Shown in pieces: positions 1 through 8,661 of a DNA stretch of 64,000 bases (the first letter of the stretch is position 1; each line of letters begins with the position of its first letter). The stretch spans positions 1,686,501 to 1,750,500 of the forward strand of contig NZ_LT607750.1 in the NCBI RefSeq assembly GCF_900090235.1. The letters are read 5' to 3'. Position numbers and translations under genes: made by a program. Source of the stretch: Micromonospora echinaurantiaca. Its GTDB lineage: Bacteria; Actinomycetota; Actinomycetes; Mycobacteriales; Micromonosporaceae. The notes under the pieces were generated by a model. That model had not been told where the DNA came from. It was given only the letters and a program-made list of their open reading frames with translations, and ran no database searches.

Positions 1-609
1 CGCGCCAATGCGGATGTCGAGGTTGACCAGGCCGGTGCCGAAGGTGTCGTTGTTGCCGAAGGTGCGGGCCGTGCCGGGCTGGTAGGGCCGGCGCACGGCC
101 GTGAACAGGAAGGACTCGGTGCCGTCCTGGAAGCCCGGGGTCGATTCGCCGAGGTGGAACTCGGGCCGGGTGGCTCCGAAACCGATCACGCGTACCGAGG
201 CGTGCAGGTCCACCCGTCGGGAGAGGCGGTAGCGGCCCTCCGGCACGAAGACCACACCGCCGCCGTCGCCGACGGTCACGTCCCGTGCCCCGCCGACGAT
301 GTTGCCCAACCAGTTCTGCCCGCCGCGGCGGGACGCCTCGTCGATCGCCGCCTGCAGCGAGGCCGTGTCGTCGCCGATGCCGTCACGGTGCACCGGGAAC
401 TGCTCGCTGCCGAGGACGACCGCCGTCGGATCGGTCGGCATCGTCCGGAAGACCGACGTCGACGACGCGGGTCGAGCCGCGGCGGCGGGGCCGGTCGGCG
501 GGACCGCCGCCGTCGCGGCCAGGAGGACGAGGGCGGCCACCAGGCCGACCACCGTCCGTCCGGGCGCGGGTCGGGCCGCGACGGTCCGCCGGGGTGGGGA
601 TTCGATCAT
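1..609 (-). CDS. Secreted pectate-lyase-superfamily (beta-helix) protein, 3' part missing
   Basis: Only the first 203 codons are in the window; the gene runs off the left edge. The N-terminus has a basic start followed by a hydrophobic Ala/Val/Leu stretch (about residues 18-40), read as an export signal. The segment GDDTASLQAAIDEASRRGG near residues 80-98 is the opening motif of Pectate_lyase_3-type right-handed beta-helix proteins, and the GGGVVFVPEGRYRLSRRV segment fits the first helix turns. It is the last visible gene of the long minus-strand sugar operon, 61 bases after the DUF4127 gene, with AGGGAG before its ATG. A polysaccharide lyase or hydrolase acting outside the cell is likely; the substrate is unknown. 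Confidence 0.75.
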   Translation of the reverse strand, partial: MIESPPRRTVAARPAPGRTVVGLVAALVLLAATAAVPPTGPAAAARPASSTSVFRTMPTDPTAVVLGSEQFPVHRDGIGDDTASLQAAIDEASRRGGQNWLGNIVGGARDVTVGDGGGVVFVPEGRYRLSRRVDLHASVRVIGFGATRPEFHLGESTPGFQDGTESFLFTAVRRPYQPGTARTFGNNDTFGTGLVNLDIRIGA

Positions 610-670
610 CGGTACGTCTCCCTACTGGTGGCTCGGACAAGGCGGCGGACGGCGGCGGGCGCCCGTCCGG

Positions 671-2311
671 TCAGGACAGCCGTAGCCGGGGCTCCAGCGT
701 CACCTCGAAGAGCCGGTCCCACGGCAGCTCGACCCGGATCGATTCCACCTGCGTCAGAGCCGCCGTGAACGTCGTCGCGCCCCGCCGGCCCAGCGGGACG
801 CGGTGCCCGGCGAAGTGGTCGGCGAAGTAGCGCTCGGTCAGCGGCACCAGCCGGTCGCGTATCCAGCCGTCGAAGTAGCTCTTCTGCGAAGCGGTGAGCG
901 CGAGCGGGTTCCAGCCCTGGGCGCGGGCGTGCGCGTACGCCTCGACCTGCAGCACGTTCTTCCACCCGTCGTCCTTGACGAACCGGTAGAGCAGGTACTC
1001 GGCGTGCGCCTGGGCGGGTGCGCGCAGTTCCGGCACGCCGTACCCGCTGCCGGAGGAGCGCAGGTGGGCCCAGCGGGCGGTGCCGTGCCCCAGCGCCAAC
1101 CCGAGCGCGTTGCCCCCGGTGTTCCACCCCGAGTACGACAGCAGGGCCACCAGGTCCAGCCGGGCCTCCATCCGCGCGACCAGGTCGTGGTCCGCCTTGT
1201 TCACGATCAGCGGGTCCACCACGATCACCGGGGTGCCGGCGGCCAGCAGCGCGCCGATCCGCCCGACGAAGGCGTCCAGGTCGGTGCCCCGCTGAGCGGG
1301 CGCCGCCGAGGGGGTGTTCACGGCGAGCACGACGTCCGCGTCACCGTCCACCACCCGTCCACCGACGGCGCTCACGTGCCGGCGGATGTTCTCCGCGAAC
1401 GGGATGCCCTCCAGTTGGGCGGTCCACTCCTCGCCGGAGATTCCGGCGTACTCGACCCGGTAGCTCGGCGCCGTGCCGGCGGCGAGCACCCGCGCGACCA
1501 GCAGCGCGTCGACCTCGTCCGCGCCGGGGAAGATCTCCACCTGGTCGCCGACGCCGAGCCGCGCCACCAGCGCCTCCAGTTCGACCCGCTCCGCCCGGGC
1601 CAGGCCGACGGGCGCGGTGTCGTCCTCGGAGAGCACCAGGTGGTCGATGGTGCCGTCGGCGACCCACTCGACCATCAGCCGGTTGACCTGGTGGTTGCGC
1701 GCCCGCGCGGCGAGGTAGTCCGCGACCACCTGGTCCGGGATCTGCGCCCGGACGGTGTCGAGCCGGGCCCGCAGCTCCTCCTGCCCGAGGTTGACCACCT
1801 GGTCGTGGAGCTTCGCCCACTCCACCAGCAGGTCCCGGTACGTGTCGAGGTCCGTGCCGGTGCTGGTGATGGCGAGCCGCTGGATGGTGTCGTGCACCTC
1901 GATCACCGCACCCGGCCGGGTGGCGCGCAGGTCCCGGATCGCTGCCAGGTTCGCCAGCGCGGCGGCCAGGGTCGGGGCGGCGGTGCGGGAGGCGATCAGG
2001 CCGCCGTAGGCGAGCATGCTGACCGAGATCACGTACCCGTCGACGTCGCCGGTCGCGCCGAGCCAGCGGGCGATGGCGGCGCCGTCGCCCGGGGTGAGGA
2101 AGCGGCCCAGCAGGTCCCGGGGCGGCAGCCGCACCTCGGCGCCGGCGCTCGCCGCGGTCATCTGCGGGCACCAGGTGTTGACCGGCCGGTCGTCCAGCGG
2201 CACCAGCGCCACCGCCCGCCGCCGGTCGTGTCCCGCGGCGGACGCCGGTCCGCCGATCGTCGCGGCAGTCAGCCCGGCGACGCCGGTGGCCAGGAGGGTC
2301 CGTCTCTTCAT
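671..2311 (-). CDS. DUF4127 family protein with Tat/Sec-like signal
   Basis: A 546-residue protein beginning MKRRTLLATGVAGLTAATI, an export signal with a basic n-region. The mature part starts ALVPLDDRPVNTWCPQM, the hallmark opening of the DUF4127 family, and the whole length fits that family. The biochemical function of DUF4127 is not established. Its ATG overlaps the nanE stop (ATGA), and AGGGAGAG precedes it, so it belongs to the sugar operon. Position beside NanE, a ROK kinase and ABC transporter genes suggests a role in handling an amino-sugar glycan outside the membrane; that is inference from context. Confidence 0.8.
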   Translation of the reverse strand: MKRRTLLATGVAGLTAATIGGPASAAGHDRRRAVALVPLDDRPVNTWCPQMTAASAGAEVRLPPRDLLGRFLTPGDGAAIARWLGATGDVDGYVISVSMLAYGGLIASRTAAPTLAAALANLAAIRDLRATRPGAVIEVHDTIQRLAITSTGTDLDTYRDLLVEWAKLHDQVVNLGQEELRARLDTVRAQIPDQVVADYLAARARNHQVNRLMVEWVADGTIDHLVLSEDDTAPVGLARAERVELEALVARLGVGDQVEIFPGADEVDALLVARVLAAGTAPSYRVEYAGISGEEWTAQLEGIPFAENIRRHVSAVGGRVVDGDADVVLAVNTPSAAPAQRGTDLDAFVGRIGALLAAGTPVIVVDPLIVNKADHDLVARMEARLDLVALLSYSGWNTGGNALGLALGHGTARWAHLRSSGSGYGVPELRAPAQAHAEYLLYRFVKDDGWKNVLQVEAYAHARAQGWNPLALTASQKSYFDGWIRDRLVPLTERYFADHFAGHRVPLGRRGATTFTAALTQVESIRVELPWDRLFEVTLEPRLRLS

Positions 2312-3021
2312 CTGCTCTCCCTGTTCTCCGGGGCGTCCCCCGCGCGGGGGGTCGCCGGTACCAGCCGGCGGGTGATCCACAGTGGCGAGGTGACGGCGTT
2401 GCCCGTCACCACCGCGTGGGCGCCGGCCTCGAACGCCCGACGGATCTGCTCGGTCGTGCGGTACCGCCCTTCGGCGAGCACCGGCACCGGCAGCAGTGCG
2501 ACCAGTCGCGCCAGGAGTTCGAGGTCGGGCTGGTCCGACCGGGGACTGGCCTCGGTGTAGCCGGACAGCGTGGTGGCGACGGCGTCCGCGCCCGCCTCGA
2601 CGGCGGCGACGCCCTCCGCAGCGGTGGAGACGTCGGCGAGCACCAGGGCCTCGGTCCGTTCCCGGACCGCCCGGACGGTGTCGGCGAAGGTGCGTCCGTC
2701 CGGTCGCGGCCGGTCCGTGGCGTCGATCGCGACGATCCGCGCCCCCGCGAGCGCCACCTCGACCGCGTGGGCGGCCGTCGGGGTGATGAAGACGTCGTCC
2801 GTGCCGTGCTTGTACAGCCCGATCACCGGCACGTCGACCAGGGCCCGGACCGCGCGGACGTCGTCCGGCCCGTTGACCCGGACCGCTAAAGCGCCGCCGC
2901 GTACCACCGACGCGGCGACCCGGGCCTGGACGTACGGATCCCGCATCGGGTCGTCCGGCTCGTCGGGCAGCGGCTGGCAGGACACCACCAGCCCACCGGC
3001 CAGCTCGTCGAGGGCGTTCAC
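2308..3021 (-). CDS. nanE: N-acetylmannosamine-6-phosphate 2-epimerase
   Basis: A 237-residue TIM-barrel epimerase converting ManNAc-6-P to GlcNAc-6-P in the cytoplasm. NanE hallmarks are all visible: GGLVVSCQPLPDEP at the N-terminus, VIGLYKHG with the barrel Lys, FITPT, IVAIDATDRPRPDG, and a C-terminal VTGNAVTSPLWITRR phosphate-binding loop. I chose the GTG at 3021 because GGAGAGGA lies 8 bases upstream. An in-frame GTG at 3045 overlaps the kinase stop (GTGA) and is an alternative start adding eight residues. The 3' end overlaps the DUF4127 start. Together with the ROK kinase it would feed ManNAc into GlcNAc-6-P metabolism. Confidence 0.9.
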   Translation of the reverse strand: MNALDELAGGLVVSCQPLPDEPDDPMRDPYVQARVAASVVRGGALAVRVNGPDDVRAVRALVDVPVIGLYKHGTDDVFITPTAAHAVEVALAGARIVAIDATDRPRPDGRTFADTVRAVRERTEALVLADVSTAAEGVAAVEAGADAVATTLSGYTEASPRSDQPDLELLARLVALLPVPVLAEGRYRTTEQIRRAFEAGAHAVVTGNAVTSPLWITRRLVPATPRAGDAPENRESR

Positions 3022-3041
3022 CTGTCTGGTCCTCTCCGTCG

Positions 3042-3938
3042 TCACGCTTCGCCCAGGGCCAGTCGGGCCGCCCCGACCACGACCGCGTCCGCTCCGAGCG
3101 CGGCGGGCAGCAGCGGCACGTCGGCCCAGCCCGCCGGCAGTTCGGCCGCGTAGGCGGTGGATGCCGCGGGCAGCAGGGCGGCGGCCGCGCCACCGGCGAC
3201 CACGACCGCCTGCGGATCGAGCAGGGCCACCAGCCCGGCCAGCGCGGCACCCAGGGTGGCGCCGGCCCGGTCCCGCACCTGCCGCGCGGTGACGTCCCCG
3301 GCGGCCGCCCGTTCCGCCACGGCCTGCCCGGTGACCGGCGAGCCGGTCTGCTCGGCGTACGCGGCGGCCAGGCCGGTGCCCGAGGCGATCGCCTCCAGGT
3401 GCCCGTACCGGCCGCAGCCGCAGCGCAGCCGGTCGGCGCCCGGGGCCGGCAGGTGCGCGACCTCGCCAGCGCCGCCGCGGGCGCCGTCCTCGATCCGGCC
3501 GTCCCGGACGATCGCCCCGCCCAGGCCGGTGCCGACCGCCACCAGCAGTACGTCGCGGCAGCCCCGCGCGGCACCGGCCCAACATTCGCCCAGCGCGGCG
3601 GCGTTCACGTCGTTGGTGACCCGGACCGGTCGACCCAGCCGCCCGGCCAGGGCGTCGACGACCGGGGTGCCGGTCCAGCCCGGCAGGCTGTCGGTGGCGT
3701 ACCGGATGGTGCCGGTCGCCGGGTCGACAGTGCCGGCGGTCCCCACCCCGACCGGTCCGGGGCCGGCCGCGTCGAGCAGGTCCGCGGCCAGCCGCGCGGC
3801 GGTGTCCAGGACGGCGGCGGGCCCGGACCGGGCCGGGGTGGGCGCCTGGCGGCGCGCGAGCACCGCCCCGTCCGGCCCGACCACCGCCGCCGCAGTCTTG
3901 GTGCCGCCGATGTCGACCCCGACCACGGCCCCGCTCAT
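3042..3938 (-). CDS. ROK family sugar kinase, probable ManNAc kinase
   Basis: A 298-residue ROK kinase. The ATP-binding motif DIGGTKTAAAVV lies near residues 9-20, VGTGLGGAIV near the middle, and the zinc-site region reads CGCGRYGHLEAIASGTG. In that motif the usual third Cys of CxCGxxGC is replaced by His, which is a common variant. Directly upstream of nanE (21-base gap to the chosen start, or GTGA overlap with the alternative), so the likely substrate is N-acetylmannosamine; a glucokinase or other ROK specificity cannot be excluded from sequence. Its ATG overlaps the permease stop. Confidence 0.85.
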   Translation of the reverse strand: MSGAVVGVDIGGTKTAAAVVGPDGAVLARRQAPTPARSGPAAVLDTAARLAADLLDAAGPGPVGVGTAGTVDPATGTIRYATDSLPGWTGTPVVDALAGRLGRPVRVTNDVNAAALGECWAGAARGCRDVLLVAVGTGLGGAIVRDGRIEDGARGGAGEVAHLPAPGADRLRCGCGRYGHLEAIASGTGLAAAYAEQTGSPVTGQAVAERAAAGDVTARQVRDRAGATLGAALAGLVALLDPQAVVVAGGAAAALLPAASTAYAAELPAGWADVPLLPAALGADAVVVGAARLALGEA

Positions 3939-4777
3939 CCCTTCAGGCCGGTGTGTGCGAGGCCCTCGACGAACTGCTTCTGCGCGATGACGAAGACCAC
4001 CAGCACCGGCAGCGCGGTCATCGAGGCTGCGGCGAGCTGGACGTCCCACATCGGGCCGCCGTAGGCGTCGACGAACTGGGTGAGCGCCTGCGGCAGGGTG
4101 AACTTCTCCGGCGAGGAGAGGAACACGATCGGTTCCAGGTAGAGGTTCCAGCTGTGCAGGAAGGTGAAGATCGCGACCGCGCCCAGGGCGGGCCGCGACA
4201 GCGGCAGGGCGATCTTCCAGAAGGTGGCGAACCGGCCGAGCCCGTCGACCCGGGCCGCCTCCTCCAGCTCGCCGGGAAGGCTGATGAAGAACTGCCGCAT
4301 GATGAAGGTGGCCAGCACGCTCGGCGCGCCGAGGATCGGCACCAGGATCAACGGCCAGTGGGTGTTGACCAGGCCGAGCTTGAAGAACATCTGGAACAGC
4401 GGCACGATCGTCACCTCGCTCGGAATGAGCAGGCCGGCGAGGACGACCAGGAACAGCACGTTCTGCCCGCGGAACCGGATCCGCGCGAAGGCGTATCCGG
4501 CCAGGGCCGACACGGCCAGCGTGCCGACGGTGACCACCAGGGCGATGTAGAGGCTGTTCAGGTACTGCTGGCCGAACGGCTGCAACTCGAACACCCGCTG
4601 GTACGCGTCCAGCCGCGGGTTGACCGGCAGCAGTTGCGGCGGGAAGGCGAAGATGTCCGACACCGGCTTGAGCGACGAGGTGACCATCCACCAGGTCGGG
4701 AAGACGAACGGGATCGCCAGGACCAGCAGCACCCCGTAGAGCACCAGCTTGGTCCGCGGCGACAGGTCACGACTCAT
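3935..4777 (-). CDS. Sugar ABC transporter permease (MalG type)
   Basis: A 280-residue inner-membrane permease of the carbohydrate-uptake-transporter 1 family. Six hydrophobic segments are visible, starting with LVLYGVLLVLAIPFVF. The EAA loop reads EEAARVDGLGRFATFWKIALP at about residues 190-210, the site that contacts the ATPase. It ends HTGLKG, typical of MalG-like proteins. It overlaps the upstream permease by 11 bases and the ROK kinase by four. No ABC ATPase gene is in the window, so a shared MsiK-type ATPase encoded elsewhere is expected, as is usual in actinobacteria. Confidence 0.93.
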   Translation of the reverse strand: MSRDLSPRTKLVLYGVLLVLAIPFVFPTWWMVTSSLKPVSDIFAFPPQLLPVNPRLDAYQRVFELQPFGQQYLNSLYIALVVTVGTLAVSALAGYAFARIRFRGQNVLFLVVLAGLLIPSEVTIVPLFQMFFKLGLVNTHWPLILVPILGAPSVLATFIMRQFFISLPGELEEAARVDGLGRFATFWKIALPLSRPALGAVAIFTFLHSWNLYLEPIVFLSSPEKFTLPQALTQFVDAYGGPMWDVQLAAASMTALPVLVVFVIAQKQFVEGLAHTGLKG

Positions 4778-5714
4778 GGAAGACCCACCTCTTGCGCATC
4801 TGCCACTGCAGCACGGTGAGCGCGAGCACGATGGCGAACAGCACGATCGACAGCGTGGCGCCGTAGCCGAAGTGATGGAACTGGAAGGCCTGCTGGTAGA
4901 GGTAGTAGACGAGCACCGTGGTCGAGGTGCCCGGACCGCCCTGGGTGAGCACCGCGATCTGTGCGAAGACTTGGAGCGAGCCGACCACGGTGATGATCGA
5001 GGTGAGCAGGATCGTCGGGCTGATCAGGGGTACGGTGATCCGCCAGAACTGGCGCATCCGGCTGGCCCCGTCCACCTCGGCGGCCTCGTACAGCTCGCCG
5101 GGCACGCCCTGCAGGGCGGCGAGGAACAGCACCATGTTCAGGCCGACGTTCTTGAAGACCTGCACGACGATGACCGACAGCATCGCGGTGCCCTCGCCGC
5201 GCAGCCAGTTCGGGCCGTCCACCCCGACCGTGTCGAGCAGGCCGTTGACGCCGCCGTTGTCCTGCAGCAGGAAGCCCCACACGATGGTCCAGGCCACCAG
5301 CGACACGACGACGGGGGAGAAGAACAGGGTGCGGAACACGATCGTCCCGCGCAGTTTCTGGTGCAGCAGGACCGCCAGCAGCAACGCCAGGGCGAGGTTG
5401 AACACCACCAGGCCGACGGAGAACAGGCCGGTGGCCCGTAGCACCGACCCGAGGTTGGGGTCCTCCGCCAGGGCCGCGTAGTTGTCGGTGCCGACGAACT
5501 CGAACGTGCCGGCGAGCACGTTCCACTCGTGCAGGCTGTACCAGACGACGAGGATCAGCGGCAGGATCACGAACACCGCGCTGCCGATCAGTTGCGGCGC
5601 GATGAAGAGATATCCGGTGAGGTGGTCGCGGCGGCGGCTGGTCCAGAACGGCCGCGCCGGGACCAGGGCGGGCCGGGCCTCGGCCGGGCCCACCCTGGTG
5701 TCCGTACGGGTCAT
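4767..5714 (-). CDS. Sugar ABC transporter permease (MalF type)
   Basis: A 315-residue permease that pairs with the MalG-type subunit. A 30-residue cytoplasmic leader is followed by six membrane segments, the first being YLFIAPQLIGSAVFVILPLI. The EAA loop is YEAAEVDGASRMRQFWRITVP near residues 215-235. The start at 5714 sits 8 bases after the binding-protein stop and begins MTRTDTRVGPAE. The gene lies between the binding-protein gene and the second permease, the standard order for an actinobacterial sugar importer. Confidence 0.93.
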   Translation of the reverse strand: MTRTDTRVGPAEARPALVPARPFWTSRRRDHLTGYLFIAPQLIGSAVFVILPLILVVWYSLHEWNVLAGTFEFVGTDNYAALAEDPNLGSVLRATGLFSVGLVVFNLALALLLAVLLHQKLRGTIVFRTLFFSPVVVSLVAWTIVWGFLLQDNGGVNGLLDTVGVDGPNWLRGEGTAMLSVIVVQVFKNVGLNMVLFLAALQGVPGELYEAAEVDGASRMRQFWRITVPLISPTILLTSIITVVGSLQVFAQIAVLTQGGPGTSTTVLVYYLYQQAFQFHHFGYGATLSIVLFAIVLALTVLQWQMRKRWVFHES

Positions 5715-5722
5715 CGGGTTCC

Positions 5723-7003
5723 TTACTTCGCCAGCAGCGGCTGGATCTTGGCGCAGACCCCGTCCAGGACGGCCTTGACGTCCGCGTCCGGCTTCCACAG
5801 CGGGTCCAGCCCGGCGCGGACCTGCTGGCTGAGCTCGGCCTGCCCGGCGTGGCTCGGCTTGACGACGCCGCTGGTGATGCCGTCGATGACGACCTTCTGC
5901 AACTGCTCCGGCTTCAGCTTCGGGTTCGTCTTGGCCAGCGTCTCCGCGGTCAGCTGCGACTGGCGCGGCGGCGGGAAGAACTGGGCCAGCTTGGCCGAGT
6001 TGGTGGGGTTGGTCAGGAACGCGAGGAAGTCGGCGGCGACGTCGGCGTGCGGGCTGCGCTTCATCACCCCGATGCCGGCCTGCCCGACCACCGCGTACGG
6101 CCCCTTCGGCCCGGCCGGCAGAGGCACCAGGTCCCAGGCGAAGCCGTCGTCCTTCAGCAGCGAGGCGCGGGAGATCTGGGTGACCGTCATGGCGGCGTCA
6201 CCGGCGAAGAAGTCGGCGGTCGTGCCCGGTCCGGGCAGCGCCTTCGTGGTGAAGATCGCCTTGTGCAGGGTGGTCATCGCGTCGACCATCTCCGGGCTGG
6301 CGAAGCCGCAGGACTTGCCGTCCTCGCTCCACGCCTGCGCACCCCAGCCCGTCCAGAAGGTGGACAGGTTGTCCCAGCCCTTGTAGTCGAAGTCGCGGAT
6401 GACCAGGCCGGCCTTGCCGGTGGCGGTCTGGGTGGCGCCGGCGGCGGCCAGCGCGGCGTCCCAGGTCCACTGGCCGGCGGCGATGAGCTCGGCCGGGGTC
6501 TTCTGGCCGGCCTGCTTCAGCAGGTCGTTGTTGACGAAGACACCGAACGGCGAGGTCGAGAACGGGTACGCGTACAGCTTCCCGTCGTTCTGCCAGAGCT
6601 TCAGCGTGGCCGGGGAGATGTCGTCGTACTGGTAACCCTCGGCCTTCTTGAGGGTCTCGTCCAGCGGCAGCAGCGCGCCCGAGGCGACGAAGTCGGGGGC
6701 GGAGTTCTCGAACACCCACGCCAGATCGGGGGCGTTGCCGCCGGCGATCTGGGTGGTCAGCGTCGTGGTGTAGTTCTCGAACGGCAGCGGGTCGAACTTG
6801 ATCTCGGCGACGTCGGGGTGGCTCTTGCGGTACTCGTCGGCGATCTCGTTGAACAGCTTCAGGTGCGCCTCGTTGGCCGACCATACGGTCACCCGGAGGC
6901 TGGCCGGGCCGTTGTCCTCGGCCTCGCCGCCGCCGCAGGCGGACAGGGCGAGAGCGCCGGTCAGCGCCGCGGCGACAACGCGTAGACCCTTTCCTGTTCT
7001 CAT
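5723..7003 (-). CDS. Extracellular sugar-binding lipoprotein
   Basis: A 426-residue family 1 solute-binding protein. The lipoprotein signal peptide ends in the lipobox LSAC at residues 20-23, followed by GGGE, so the mature protein would be lipid-anchored outside the membrane. The body has the ordinary binding-protein pattern, including AGGNAPDLAWVFENS, LLPLDETLKKAEGY and a late GEAAMTV-like GDAAMTVTQISR segment. GAGGAGAAGG lies 5-6 bases before the ATG. It starts 22 bases after the oxidoreductase stop and delivers substrate to the two permeases downstream. Confidence 0.93.
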   Translation of the reverse strand: MRTGKGLRVVAAALTGALALSACGGGEAEDNGPASLRVTVWSANEAHLKLFNEIADEYRKSHPDVAEIKFDPLPFENYTTTLTTQIAGGNAPDLAWVFENSAPDFVASGALLPLDETLKKAEGYQYDDISPATLKLWQNDGKLYAYPFSTSPFGVFVNNDLLKQAGQKTPAELIAAGQWTWDAALAAAGATQTATGKAGLVIRDFDYKGWDNLSTFWTGWGAQAWSEDGKSCGFASPEMVDAMTTLHKAIFTTKALPGPGTTADFFAGDAAMTVTQISRASLLKDDGFAWDLVPLPAGPKGPYAVVGQAGIGVMKRSPHADVAADFLAFLTNPTNSAKLAQFFPPPRQSQLTAETLAKTNPKLKPEQLQKVVIDGITSGVVKPSHAGQAELSQQVRAGLDPLWKPDADVKAVLDGVCAKIQPLLAK

Positions 7004-7025
7004 ATCCTTCTCCTCACCGGGGGTT

Positions 7026-8630
7026 TCAGTAGCCCGCGATCTGCGGCCAGCGCCGTTCGACGCCGGCGGCCGAGACACGGTCGGTGAATTCGGCCAGCAG
7101 GCGGGGGGTGCCGCGGACCGCGCGCGGGGACTCGCCCCGCGCCAGACAGAAGTCGGCGAGCAGGCCGGCGACCTCGCCGACGTTCCACTCGACCGGGTGC
7201 AGCCGGTAGCTGCCGTTGGTGATGTGCGTGGTGCCGATGTTCTTGCCGGCCGGCAGCAGGTTCTCCACCCGTTGCGGGATCAGCGCGCCGAGCGGGATCT
7301 CGAACGGGCAGGAGCCGACGTCGATGTAGTTGTCGCCGCCGGTCGACGGGTGCAGGTCGATGCGGTACATCCCCAGCCCGATCGAGTCGGGGTACTGGAC
7401 GGCGCCGTGTTGGCCCCGCACGGCCAGCGAGAGGTCCTGCTCGACCACCGTGTACTCGGCCCGGATCCGGCGGGACTCCCGGATGTAGGGCGCCTGCGCC
7501 AGGCCGTCCCGGCTGCCGGTCACGTCGCCACGCAGCCGCAGCCCGGGGAAGCCGGTGCCGCCGTCGGGCCGGGGCGCCTCCGTCTGCAGCCAGTACAGCA
7601 CCGAGTACGACAGCTCCCGGGCCTTGGCCAGGTGCCACGACGCGTTCGGCACGTCGATCACCGGGCCCTCGAAGTAGTCGATCATCGGCCAGTTCACCAG
7701 GGTGATGTCGCTGCCGTACGACCCGTCGGTGAAGTTGCGCCGGGCGGCGATCCGCCGGAACGTCCACAGGTTGCCGTCGCCGGGGTTGAGGCGCTGGTCG
7801 GCGTTGACGCTCAACGGGTCGTCGTCGGGGTTGGGGGTGAAGCTGCGCTCGACGATCTCCAGGGTGCGGGGGTGCGGCGACCGCCAGGACAGCAGCCGGT
7901 CACCCCAGAAGTCGGGCTTGTAGTCCCGCCAGAAGTCGTAGTCGGCCGGGCGGTCGATGGTGTGGTCGCCGTCGACGTGGTCGATCGCGAAGCAGACCGA
8001 GACGGCCTGCATGTTCATCGGCTGCGCCTCGGCGGGTGCGCTCGGTTCCCCGGTCTGCGCCTGCGACTCGAACCCGGTGACGTACTCGGTGCCGGTCAGC
8101 GGCAGCAGCTCGCCGGTCTCGGTGGCGTCCAGGATGTACGGCGCGGTGACGTCGATCCGGTCGTCGCGGTCCCGATGGGCCAGCGTGACGCCGGTGACCC
8201 GGTCCCCGTCGGTCTCCGCGGCCACCGGCCGGTACGGCTGGAGCACTGTCAACCGGCCGGCGCCGCGGTAGGGGGCGAGCATCTGCTCGAGGACGGCCAC
8301 GGCCACCCGGGGCTCGTGGCAGATCCGGCTCACCCAGCCGGCACCCGGATTGAGGTCGGTCCAGCCGCGGGAGCGCTCGGTCAGCGGGTAGTGGCGGCGG
8401 TAGTAGTCGCGGATGCCGTTGCGCAGGGCGCGGTAGCTGGCGGTTGCCCCGAACTGCTCGATCCAGGAGTGCTCGTCCGGCGGCACGGCCTGGCTGGTGA
8501 GCTGCCCGCCGAGCCAGTCGAACTCCTCGGTCAGGATGACGGACCGGCCGGCCCGGGCCGCGGCGAGCGCGGCGGCCACGCCGCCCAGTCCGCCCCCGAC
8601 GACGAGGACGTCCGCACGCATCTGTACCAC
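7026..8630 (-). CDS. FAD-dependent oxidoreductase (FAD_oxidored family)
   Basis: A 534-residue protein with an N-terminal Rossmann FAD-binding motif, VLVVGGGLGGVAAALAAARAG, at about residues 8-28, then LTEEFDWLGGQ. The C-terminal half has the second dinucleotide-binding part and a PAGKNIGTTHITNGSYRLHP segment seen in this family (PF12831, sometimes misnamed xanthan lyase). I chose the GTG at 8630 because GGAAGGAAG is correctly spaced to it; the ATG at 8621 is too far from that site. The substrate is unknown. Its place as first structural gene after the LacI gene suggests it oxidises the imported sugar or an aglycone. Confidence 0.85.
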   Translation of the reverse strand: MVQMRADVLVVGGGLGGVAAALAAARAGRSVILTEEFDWLGGQLTSQAVPPDEHSWIEQFGATASYRALRNGIRDYYRRHYPLTERSRGWTDLNPGAGWVSRICHEPRVAVAVLEQMLAPYRGAGRLTVLQPYRPVAAETDGDRVTGVTLAHRDRDDRIDVTAPYILDATETGELLPLTGTEYVTGFESQAQTGEPSAPAEAQPMNMQAVSVCFAIDHVDGDHTIDRPADYDFWRDYKPDFWGDRLLSWRSPHPRTLEIVERSFTPNPDDDPLSVNADQRLNPGDGNLWTFRRIAARRNFTDGSYGSDITLVNWPMIDYFEGPVIDVPNASWHLAKARELSYSVLYWLQTEAPRPDGGTGFPGLRLRGDVTGSRDGLAQAPYIRESRRIRAEYTVVEQDLSLAVRGQHGAVQYPDSIGLGMYRIDLHPSTGGDNYIDVGSCPFEIPLGALIPQRVENLLPAGKNIGTTHITNGSYRLHPVEWNVGEVAGLLADFCLARGESPRAVRGTPRLLAEFTDRVSAAGVERRWPQIAGY

Positions 8631-8661
8631 TTGCTTCCTTCCAGTTGAGCGGCCGACCGCC

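Noticed and set aside
803..2560. A 585-codon plus-strand open frame antisense to the DUF4127 and nanE genes
   Set aside because: High-GC shadow of real genes on the other strand; Val/Gly/Arg/His-rich with no domain and no ribosome site.
2308..3938. Full sialic-acid (Nan) operon
   Set aside because: No NanA lyase or sialidase is present in the window; only the epimerase and a kinase of uncertain specificity.
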